Source: Theristus sp. LFF4_11 (lineage: Eukaryota; Nematoda; Chromadorea; Monhysterida; Xyalidae). Taken from it: a stretch of 64,000 nucleotides of DNA. The notes under the pieces were generated by a model. That model made no database searches, was not told where the DNA came from, and saw nothing but the letters and a program-made list of their open reading frames with translations. Within the stretch, counting starts at the first letter, position 1. Every line of letters starts with the position of its first letter. The DNA is taken from positions 53,979 to 117,978 of the forward strand of contig JASANC010005196.1 in NCBI GenBank assembly GCA_030248135.1, written 5' to 3'. Position numbers and translations under genes: made by a program. Shown here piece by piece: positions 21,329-31,570 of the stretch.

Positions 21329-24300
21329 ATGGTTTCTGCGGATGCAACCGCGCGATGCGGTGTCTGTGATCGGCAGGACGATCCGCGTTATATTTTGGGC
21401 CCAAATGATTTGCTGCTTGGACCAGACGAGGACGAACATTTCTGGATCTGCTGCGATCATTGCTCCGTTTGGTATCACGGACGGTTGGTGTCGCTTTGAA
21501 CTTGGTTCTGGTCGTTCTTTTGCTACTTGTTGTTGCTTCATTTTTCAACATTCTTCATTATGTTTCAGTTGTGTTGACGTTGAAGAATATGAGTCACCTT
21601 TGATTTCGGAATATCATTGTCCTAAATGTAGTCCATCAATCGGACCAACGACATGTTTGTTTGACTTTTTGTGTTCTTATTTTTTTAAATTATATTTGAT
21701 TGAAGCACGCCCCCTCCCACCGATTCCGGAAACCCGCCGAAGGTACCAAACTCCGGTGGTTTTGGGGAACGGACGGCTCACTATTTATGATATTTGTCAT
21801 CCAAAAACCATCCCACAACAAACGTGTTCAAGTCATTCATTGTTGAGCCCAATCTTGGTAATCCTGGGTGTGATTGCTTTTCACAAATTGTTTTGCAGAC
21901 AAACAAGTGAAAAACAACCATCGATACGCGTTTGACGCGGACGACGTTGATAATGAGGTATTTCAGCAACTAATCACTAAAAATCAAAACAAAACATGAT
22001 AGTGCCTTGTTTTGCGTTTGCCACCGTAACGTTGCACATTGTTTCAGCCAATACAACTGGGCACGAAAGCCTTCATTGATCGATTCAAACAGAGCGAAAG
22101 CGACGAGTTTGCTGAGTAGGTTGACAATAGTATGTTTGGTGTTGCTTATTGATTCAGACAGAACAAAACGAAAGTTGAAAAAGCAGCAAGTGTTGTCTTG
22201 TTGGAGGGGTGGCGCCCGCCGCTGCTGAGCAGTGTTCGTGCACTCAGTTTTTGCGTTTTCGCTTGCTCAGCGCTTGTACGTCGTCATCGTGCGACTCAAA
22301 TGGCCCACCAGTAATCTGTTTGCAAAGCGGCGAGCAGCTTGCTGCCACACTGCGCACCTCGTGGAACAGACCGATTCTGGTGCGTGATAAACGTGGCCTT
22401 GAGCTAACCATGCCCAGTGCAGACGAATTCAATTGTGAAGATGTGCTCAGGTTCGCTTGTTTAGCTTTAAAAACAATTTCTTTAAACTGCTTAGTTTCCA
22501 AACAAACATCAAACATTGTTTATTTGTTTTTTATCGCACTTTTATTATTGTTTTTTTTTAATAAAACGCGATGTGCTTTGCGTCAGGGTGGTCGGTGAGA
22601 AGCGAATGGTTGATGTGATCGATGTCTACAGACAGAGCTCCGAGCGAATGTCGTTGGGTCGATTCATGACACTCTGGCGCTGCCAACAACGCCCCAGACT
22701 GTACAATATACTGAGTTTGGAGAGCTCCGACACTGGGTGCGTTGTCCGTGGCAGACTCGGCGTTTTCGCTGGTGCTGTTGTGTGAAACGTTGCGTCGTGT
22801 AAATGCAGCTTGGCGCAAGTGGTGAAGCTGCCGCGCGCCGTGCAACAGCTCAGCTGGGTGCACCAGTTGTGGCCGAGCGGCTCACAGGCGTGCTCGGGCT
22901 CTCCGGACAGCGGCGTCCGAGCGGACAAGAGCAGCGCGTCAACGGTGCTGCACGAGCACTCGCCGTTGAAGCCGGAGGTGGCGCTGTTCTGTCTGATCGG
23001 CATGCAGCACTCGTGGACGGACTTTCACATTGACTTTGGCGGCTCCAGCGTCTGGTACCACGTGCTGCACGGATGCAAGGTCAGCGGCATCTTGGATGAT
23101 GCGATGCACCTGTCTGCAACATTTATGGGCAGTGGTCGACGTGCTTGAATACAATTGGTGATCATGGGCAATCAGCTAATTGCTTGGTGATTGCGGTATG
23201 CATGCTTTCTGTGCAGGCGTTGCTGTGGGCGTGGCACAGAAAGTGTGCATACCGTAATTATCTAAAAATGCGGGAGACGCATATAAAAGGAGGAATATGG
23301 CTCATGGTGTCGGTATTATGCCGTGCACTGCAGAATAAAACTGACTGACTGACTGACTGTGTAAGCAGTGAGAGACTTGGCTCAACAACTCTTTTCAAAT
23401 CTCTGTGGTACATACGGATACAAGTACATAAAAGCTATATTTTTGCGTCGCGTTTGTTTTACTGAAAAGCGTAAAAACTTTAAAGTTATTTTTAATTGTC
23501 CTCTTAAGTTTAGTCTAAAATCACACCATGTGCGAAATTCTGTAAATTCTGTGCAAAAACAGAAAAATCAGAGCTTGCAAAACATTGCTGCATGTAGCTT
23601 TATCATTGTTGCTAACTTACGCACAACTGTGTACACACCAGCACCAGCGACAAAAAGGTGTTGTCTTCCGTTGATTTTCACCCTTTTATCAAACTCTAGT
23701 GGCAGGATAAACTGTCTGTCCCGTGAGTCGTTGCCTTTGCCACAGAAGGAGACCTTGCGTTCCCCAATGCCTCTGCGATACTTTGTCCTGGGCAAACCAG
23801 TATCAGTGATCCGAAGTCTGATCGTTATTTTAGGGGTTTTAGTGGTCGCTAAATGCCCGAAATACTGCAAATGTTAAAGTTTCAATTATCTACAAAGTAC
23901 ATGTGCAACCGAAATAATGAATAAACGGCGCAAAAATATGGCTCTTATGTACTTGTATCGTGTATGTACGTACACATCAGAGATTTGAAAAGAGTTGTTG
24001 AGCCAAGTCTCTCACTGCTTACACAGTCAGTCAGTCAGTCAGTTTTATTCTGCAGTGCACGGCATAATACCAGAGAAGTGTAAGACACCATGAGCCATAT
24101 TCCTCCTTTTATATGCGTCTCCCGCATTTTTAGATAATATTCTGACTTTTACATAAACCCCGAAGGTTGGACCAAAATCACAATACGTTGGTCACACTAA
24201 ACCCCGGACAACTCAGGTTTTCATTTTTCGTTTTTAGGCCAATTTCGCCTATGCTATTTCTACGGCCGATTCGCCCAAAATCGTCACGATTCAGTACCTA

Positions 24301-27300
24301 AAATTGCTCACATAAGAAAACTGACCCAAAAGCCGTGATCGGCGCAATGAATTACCATGGAAAATACCGATTTCTTGTTTTTCATTTCTAAACCGGTTTC
24401 ACTAAATTCCACGGCCGATTCGCCCGAAATCGTCACGATTCCGTATATAGAGTTGCTCACATAAAAAACTAACCCAAATTCCGTAATCAGCGCATTGAAT
24501 TATCCTGGAAAACACCGTTTTCTTGTTTTTAATTTCTGGACCGATTTTGCCAATTTCCACCTCCGATTCGCCCGAAATCGTTACGATTCAGTATCTAGAG
24601 TTGCTCACATAAAAAAAAACCAAATCGGGGTGTTGATTCTGGAAAACGTTTTTTTGTTTTTTATAAAAAACTAATTCAAAATCCGTGATCAGCGCATTGA
24701 ATTACCCTGGAAAACACTGTTTTCTTGTTTTTCTTTTCTGGACCGATTTCGTCAATTTCCACGGCCGATTCGGTCGAAATCGTAACGACTCAATGTCTAG
24801 AGTTGCTCACATAAAAAACTAACCCAAAATCCGTTATCAGCGGCAGCGCATTGAATTACCCTGGAAAACACCGTTTTCTTGTTTTTCATTTCTGAATCGA
24901 TTTCGCCAATTTCCACGGCCGATTCGGCCGAAATCGTCACGATTCAGTGTGTAGAGTTGCTCACATAAAAAAACTAACCCAAATTCCGTGATCAGCGCAT
25001 TGAATAACCCTGGAAAACTTCGTTTTCTTGTTTTTCATTTCTGGACCGATTTCGCCAATTTCCACGGCCGATTCGGCCGAAATCGTCACGATTCAGTATC
25101 TAGAGTTGCTCACATAAAAAACTAACCTAAAATCCGTGATCAGCGCATTGAATTACTCTGGAAAACACCGTTTTCTTGTTTTTTCTTTTCTGGACCGATT
25201 TCGCCAATTTCCACGGCCGATTCGGCCGAAATCGTCACGATTCAGTATCTAGAGTTGCTCACATAAAAAACTAACCCAAAATCCGTGATCAGCGCATTGA
25301 ATTACCCTGGAAAACACCGTTTTCTTGTTTTTCTTTTCTGGACCGATTTCGCCAATTTCCACGGCCGATTCGGCCGAAATCGTCACGATTCAGTATCTAG
25401 AGTTGCTCACATAAAAAACTAGCCTAAAATCCGTGATCAGCGCATTGAATTACTCTGGAAAACACCGTTTTCTTGTTTTTTCGTTTCTGGACCGATTTCG
25501 CCAATTTCCACGGCCGATTCGGCCGAAATCGTCACGACTCAGTGTCTAGAATTGCTCACATAAAAAACTAGCCTAAAATCCGTGATCAGCGCATTGAATT
25601 ACTCTGGAAAACACCGTTTTCTTGTTTTTTCGTTTCTGGACCGATTTCGCCAATTTCCACGGCCGATTCGGCCGAAATCGTCACGACTCAGTGTCTAGAA
25701 TTGCTCACATAAAAAACTAACCTAAAATCCATGATCAGCGCATAGAATTACCCTGGAAAACACCGTTTTCTTGTTTTTCATTTCTGGACCGATTTCGCCA
25801 ATTTCCACGGCCGATTCGGCCGAAATCGTCACGATTCAGTGTATAGAGTTGCTCACATAAAAAACTAACCCAAAATCCGTGATCAGCGCATTGAATTACC
25901 CTGGAAAACTTTGTTTTCTTGTTTTTCATTTCTGGACCGATTTCGCCAATTTCCACGGCCGATTCGCCCGAAATCGTCACGATTCAGTGTATAGAGTTGC
26001 TCACATAAAAAACTAACCCAAAATCCGTGATCAGCGCATTGAATTGCCCTGGAAAACTTTGTTTTCTTGTTTTTCATTTCTGGACCGATTTCGCCAATTT
26101 CCACGGCCGATTCGCCCGAAATCGTCACGATTCAGTATCTAGAGATGCTCAGGGCAAAAAATTAACTTAATTTCCAAAATCTCCGGATGGAATTACCCCA
26201 GGAAACATTTTTGTTCGACTGTGAAAATGCCGCAGGTAAAAATTGAAAGCGCGAACACATGTAACCAGGTCAAAACCTACGAACCTTTAAAAACGCCCAA
26301 TTTTTTACCCAAATAAAGGTTGGAGCAAAAAAGTAGCTAGATTTTCAAAATCTGCAGATGAAATTACCCCAGGAAACTTTTTTATTCGGTTATGGAACAA
26401 CTTCAGACAAAAATTGAAAGGGCGAACACTTAAAACCCGGTGAAAACCCTACGAACTTTTAAAAATGCCCAATTTTTTACCCAAAAACATGGTCTGGGCA
26501 AAAAATTAACCCAATTTTCAAAATCTACGGGTGGAATTACCCCAGGAAACATTTTTGTTCGGCTATGAAAATGCCCCAGTTAAAAATTGAAAGGGCGAAC
26601 ACATCTTGATGACATAGCTGAAAAAAAAGGAGAAACAAGAATAAGTAACCAAGATTTCAGAATAGGTTTTTCGTGTCTACAACGGACGTAAAGAAGTCTG
26701 GTGGAATTTTCTCTTCGGCACAGTTAGCAACCACCGCAGGTCTCTTCGTGTGCACAGTAACAAGTTTCCAGCATGTATGTTCGTTGCTGTAGGACAACGC
26801 GTAAATTTTGAAAACCCGCGCAGGTCCATATGCAGCCATATAATGCGTGATGCGCTGTCCGCTCGCTGGCGCTCGCTCGCGCATCCGCATGATCACCAGC
26901 GACTCAACTGATTCCCTATGATTGAGAGTTCGACTGCAGTTAGATTGTGTAATCTCAAATACACGAACATTACGTTGCACATGTCGACTGTAGCATTGAG
27001 ACATTGCATTGGCCGCAGCACGTGCGTTGCGTGCACTCCTTGCGCACATCATTTACAACGATGCAGATATTCTACGTGGTCGCGCCGACCGATGAGAACC
27101 TGCGTTTGTTCACGCACTACCAGTCGCAGCGAGCGTCTGAGCGCAGCTGTCATTTGTACAGTGATCTCTTGCCTGACGGTGCCTGTCGTCGACTGGTCGT
27201 CAATCAGGGTGAAACGCTGCTGATCCCGGCTGGCTGGGTACACATGGTCTATACGCCCATTGACTCGCTCGTATTTGGTGGCAACTTTCTCCACTACATG

Positions 27301-30300
27301 GCCGTTGACATGCAGTTCAAGTTCGTTTGCATTGCGTCACGGGTTTTTTTTTGTTGGTGTTCTTTGCCGGAGCGCAACGTTCCGGAGGGGCGAAGCCGAG
27401 CTGCTGGCGTTTGCGACCGAAGCCGCCGGTTCCACTCCGAGGAAGCGCCAGCGTCGGAACCGTTTTTTTTTGTTCGCGAGTACCGGCGGAAACGTAAAAA
27501 AATGACAAACACACACTAACAGAGTTTTGTATCTGTGAACCACAAAAGAGAAGGCAGATTGAGACAGGTGGAGAGTTAGGTCCGCGCTGGAAAACAAAAA
27601 CAAACGGAACAAAACACAAACGCTTGATTGTTGCAGAGTGTTCAAAATGGAGCAAGACGCTGCGGTCGATGACCGATTCAAGTTCCCTCAGTTTGAGCTA
27701 TGCAATTGGTATGCCGCAAAACAGCTGCTCGAAATGTTGATCGGTTGGTCATGGCTGCAGTGCGCAATATTTTCATTTGTTGTTCCAGCTTGATGACAGT
27801 TTCAGTCGCTCGTCGGTTTTTTCAGATCATAACGAGGACCAGCGCAAGATGCCGCCGCATTTGCTGCATGCAGCTGCGAGTTTCCTGCGCATTCTGCCCG
27901 CTTGGAAGAAGCAATGGTCTCAGCGACTGGTCAGTTGCAGTTCAGTACTCGCTTTCGTTGTTGCTTTCGCGCTGTGCTGATCGTGCATGTTCGTTGCCGT
28001 TTATGTTCAGAGCAACAAAGAGCTGGCCGTTATCCAGACAGTCTCCAGGGGTTCACTGTTGAAGGAGCTGAGTGTTGCGTTGAAACGTCAACAGGTACGG
28101 AGAACTCTGCTGTTTTCTTGCAAGAATGCTTGACTTCTTCAAAACTGTTTTCAACGAAAACACATCGAAAAAGTGAAAACGGTTTTTAACGGTAAAAAAT
28201 AATTGTTTGCTACTGTTTCAGAAAGGTTTCGCTGCAGCAAATATGAAACGAAAGGTGACTGTCAGTGAGAAGAAACCGGTGAGCATGGTTGGATTTGATT
28301 TTATAAACCGCAGAAAAGCATATGTCAGCTTGCCACGTGTTCTGCAATAGAATTTTATGCAGCTGCTTGATTGGCCGATTTGCATTTGGTGTTCATGCTG
28401 TAAAGTATGTTTGTTTAAACCTGTCACTTTCTTTCGCAATGTACAGAACACGGGATAGAGAAAAGAACGTTACCGTCGAAGTTGCAAGAAAACGTGCATC
28501 AGCCACAAGTGGGGTGTTTAATTTGAACCAACCTGAGACATTCGTTCTTCTAACAGTAATTCAAAGTTTCGCATGATCTTCGAGGAAAATTTTCTAGTAA
28601 ACAAAAATACTTTACGCGTCCACCCACCAACCCTGACATGATGCCTGCTGCATTTTTTAACTGGTGCAAATAGAATTGAATGGTGTCGAAAACGTTCCCA
28701 AATTTTAGAGTGCAAACAAAACAAGCAATCAAGAAGCTGCGCAGGGCGACTCAATGCCCATGAAGCAAGCAGCAATCACCACCGCCGACGCACAACAGCC
28801 ACTGTTGAAGATCAAGCTCACTCGCCCATCGCGGCAAAGTGAACTGCAAAATGAACAAGAACAAACGACACATGCAAGCAAACAAGAAGAGACAATCAGT
28901 GATCGGGAACAAGTGGCAGCTGCAGCCGATGTGGGCGAGCACACCAACAAGAGTGCAGGTGACCCTGAAGATGAGCCAAAGTTGACCATCGACGAAACTA
29001 GTCGGTTCGTTTTGTTTGTTTGTGGCTTTCTACTGTGTTGTTTTATTATGCGAAAAAACAGTCGGAGCGTTGATGGCACGTTCGTTTGCAAGTGCAACGC
29101 AACTCACAAAGCTGCGCCTTTATGGCAGTGTGACTGGTTGTTTTCAGCGAGTCGACGGCTGTGGCGCCCGAATCAGAGGAACCAATGATTGGCTACTCAT
29201 TGTTGTCGGTCGATGTCAAACCATTGAAGGTATTTCGTGTTTTTCAGTGATTTTCAGCCTTCTGTCTTTCATTTTGGCGTCTATTTTACGCATTTCGTTG
29301 TGAGTGCAGTGGCGTCATTTGTGTCAGGAGCGTGAACGGCATGTACCAGCGTTGCGACTCGTTGAGACGACACCACAGCAGCCGCGCTGTGAGCCCGTCG
29401 ATGACAAGACTGCTGTGACGAACCTGGTTCGACTCATTCGAATGTGTTTTTCATTGTTTGATTTCAATGTTGATCGAGGTGAAAGTGGACGCTGTGTGCG
29501 CTGTTCAGTTGTGCGTGTTCTCGTGCAGATCTCGAGTTTCGCAGTGTCGTCACACGGGCGCACCCGCAAGCCGATGCCATGGATGCTCGAAATGGCCTCC
29601 GAGTCTGCTGCTGTCGACGACGACGACGACTTCGGTGGATGAGCCGTGTTACTGTTTACTAATTTCGTCAACTAATTCAATTGATGCATCATTGCTGAAA
29701 GGCACACGAAACTACGAAAGATGCTTTGCGCAGGTGTGCTGCCAATGTCACCGACGTATCGTGTTACCAGCGCTGCCACGCCAAAACGAAAACGCCCGAG
29801 CAAGAAACGCCAGTCAACGGCGGCGGCAAAGAAGAAAACAAAGCAGATTGTACAAGCAGTCGCAGAAATGGCAGACGAACCGTCAGGTGTGTTTAGCCTT
29901 TGCATTCGACTGTAATAACGACAGTTTTTTTGTAAATATGCCGTATACGTCTGTGCGGCAGACAAAGTGCAGTTCAAAAGGTGCTGTAGTGAACAAAGAA
30001 AGGATGTGTCCCCAGAAGTTGTAACTGATTTCTTCAGATGACGCGTGTTGCCTGGGTGACTCGATCGATGCGAGCATTTCGTCAGTGCTCGCATCACCGC
30101 GTCTAGTCACTGCACCAATCAGCACGCCAGCAAATGAGCCGTCTGAGTTTGATTACCTGGACGAGGACAACGACTTGCTTGTGACCACCACAGCACACGC
30201 ACAACAAACATCATCAACGTCCGCGAAAGTGTTGCCGAAAACAGCGCTGCTTTGCATGAAGCCAGTGCTCGCTGCGAAGGCACGGACACACACAAATTTG

Positions 30301-30399
30301 ATGACACCAAGTGCTGCCACAAAGCAAAAGACGCCAGCTGGCGGCACTGCCAAACAACGACTTGCCAATCGGATGCGACTTCTCAAAGGCAAACGTTGA
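21329..30399 (+). CDS. KDM7: KDM7/PHF8-family PHD-JmjC histone demethylase
   Basis: Predicted nuclear Fe(II)/2-oxoglutarate demethylase of H3K9/H3K27/H4K20 methyl marks, recruited by its PHD to H3K4me3. Phase-checked exons include 21329..21483, 21569.., 21899..21957, 22048..22115, 22158.., ..22450, 22587..22736, 22809..23079 and 27067..; later exons at about 27646, 27788, 28012, 28222, 28745, 29148 and 30038..30399 are approximate. The PHD is split by intron 1 (CGVCDRQDD...FWICCDHCSVWYHG, then CVDVEEYE...YHCPKC). The JmjC region follows: VDVIDVYRQ, PRAVQQLSWVHQLWP, then DFHIDFGGSSVWYHVL (Fe ligands His and Asp) and LIPAGWVHMV (second His). Active-site residues are kept, unlike PHF2. The C-terminus GTAKQRLANRM matches the ATAKQRLGKIL tail of PHF8. 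The 3987-bp intron 23080-27066 holds a composite mobile unit. Confidence 0.9.
21700..21785 (-). mobile_element. fragment of poly(A)-tailed SINE in a KDM7 intron
   Basis: The minus strand matches the 3' half of the SINE at 49130-49366: GTGAGCCGTCC, CCACCGGAGTTTGGTACC and GGTTTCCGGAATCGGTGG occur in the same order. It lies between the second PHD exon and the next exon. The open frame through it is therefore more likely repeat than coding. Confidence 0.7.
23152..23255. mobile_element. left half of an interrupted Tc1-like MITE
   Basis: It resembles the left and central parts of the intact MITE at 36554-36749: ATTGCTTGGTGATTGCGG, then GCATGC.TTCTGTGC and the inverted GCACAGAAA...GCATACCG arm. The right half lies beyond the composite unit at 26896-26938. 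Confidence 0.55.
23568..23870 (-). CDS. small ORF in the inverted-repeat cassette, copy 1
   Basis: A 100-codon minus-strand frame containing ERKVSFCGKGNDSRDR, KVKINGRQ-like (RVKINGRQ) and LFVAGAGVYTVVR, rich in basic and beta-forming residues. The equivalent frame in copy 2 (plus strand, about 48780-49005) keeps ERKVS, CGKGNDSRDR, KVKINGRQ and GAGVYT but has a stop and a missing codon. Family not recognised. Whether it starts at an ATG or is a 3' exon (a TTTGCAG acceptor precedes the YFGH codons near 23867) is open. Confidence 0.4.
   Translation of the reverse strand: MQYFGHLATTKTPKITIRLRITDTGLPRTKYRRGIGERKVSFCGKGNDSRDRQFILPLEFDKRVKINGRQHLFVAGAGVYTVVRKLATMIKLHAAMFCKL
24230..26150 (+). repeat. 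148-bp satellite array 1
   Basis: About thirteen tandem copies with a 148-149-bp period, measured from the ATCGTCACGA block (25082, 25231, 25379). Each unit has GTTGCTCACATAAAAAACTA, GTGATCAGCGCATTGAATTA, TTTTCTTGTTTTTC and the palindrome-like GATTCGGCCGAAATC. One unit near 24600-24670 is truncated. It is followed by three copies of a longer repeat with GAATTACCCCAGGAAACATT. Confidence 0.95.
26896..26938. mobile_element. right half of the interrupted Tc1-like MITE
   Basis: ACTGATTCCCTATGATTGAG plus AGTTCGACTG matches the right terminal repeat of the MITE at 36554-36749. With 23152-23255 it brackets composite unit copy 1. Confidence 0.6.
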
Positions 30400-31570
30400 C
30401 GCTTGCTCGCGCATGTCACATCTTGTCGTGTCTCTTCGTATTGTCCAGTGTCGACCGCAACATCATAAACTATTCAGAAACTCAGTGATTTTGCTTCCTT
30501 GTTTTTGTTGTCGTTTGTTTTCTGTCCATTTGTTAGGCATTCTGACATAAATTTTCTTGAATCTGAAACCGTTTGTGGTTTTCTGTCTTTCCTCAAATAA
30601 GTATGCTGTTTGATGTTGTTAATTTATCACTGGATTAGCTTCGTTTAGCCTGTTCTGTCTTAGCGCTGAGGCTTTTTTCTAGTCAAGTGATATTCTGATG
30701 TATTGTGCAAAGCTTACTTACTTCTGTCATCAGGTTGAGGTTATTCGCATTGACGTGTTCAATGTTTTTGGTGTAAATTGGATTGCCAAAGCTGTGTGAT
30801 TTTGAGGAGTGCGCTTTCCACGGATTGTGTCGAATCAGATGCGACCTCGGCAATTTCTTGATCGTCATTCGCGTTCATCTCGAATTGAGTTTCGCTTGAG
30901 ATCTCAAACACGTCAAAGTGCGTGTTGAAAGAGACACCGTGGACGCACGCCGCACAGTTCTGCTGATTGTACATATGTCTGCGTTGTTGTGTGATTCCAC
31001 TTTTTTACTCATGGTGGAAACCTTCCTTTCATTCAACATCTCTTGTTTCATTTGCTTTTCCGACCTTTATTTTAATGTTGTTATTGTATCTGGCTGGTTC
31101 AGTGCGTTGTTGTTATTTTCTCTACCATGCTGTTTTCAGCAAACGCAGATTTTCTTGTTTGACACGTGCGTGAACTCCAATTTTATTGTAACATTTTCAC
31201 CAGTTTGACATTCAGTCGTTTGATGTTGATAGTTTACAGTTGACAGTTTTTTTTTATGATAGTATGATGGAATTGTTGTCGTGATGGGATCGTGTGTTTT
31301 TATTTATGACGACCTCCGATTTGTGCCTGTCGTAATAGTGCGTACTCTCTGTCAGGTTCTAATAAACACAGTATAGTGCTAGCAGTACAGCGGCGGTCTG
31401 GCGGAACAAGGTGATCGTGCCGCCATGTGATGAATACTCTCCCAAATCTGCGTACTGATGCTCGGCGTCAGCACATGACGGCACTGTCACGTTGACCAGA
31501 GCAGCCGGTTGCACTGCCGTGCTGCTGTGTGCTGCCTGTGACAACGCGCACATGCTGCGTGCCCTGGCGC
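30400..31570. other. stretch between KDM7 and the two-TM gene
   Basis: KDM7 3' flank. A 71-codon minus-strand frame at 30759-30974 (acidic, ending LHQKH) and another at 31359-31553 ending in a hydrophobic tail could be terminal exons, but no neighbours or families support them. Otherwise AT-rich with nothing recognised. Confidence 0.3.

Larger units (their letters stand above)
23256..26890 (+). mobile_element. composite repeat unit, copy 1 (inside KDM7 intron)
   Basis: In order: left long inverted repeat (about 23256-23452), unique segment with a minus-strand ORF (23453-23931), right inverted repeat (about 23932-24139), linker, 148-bp satellite (about 24230-26150), a block of about three 180-bp repeats (26150-26610), and a terminal region with a GC-rich hairpin ending CGCGCATCCGCAT near 26890. 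The same order occurs at 48486-52095, but with the unique segment inverted. Each inverted repeat carries CGCATATAAAAGG (TATA-like, pointing inward). In this copy each also has CAGAATAAAACTGACTGACT. It lies within an older MITE. Class uncertain; no transposase seen. Confidence 0.85.

Noticed and set aside
25735..26128. Pair of identical-looking 81-codon minus-strand ORFs
   Set aside because: They are offset by exactly 148 bp and fall within the satellite array.
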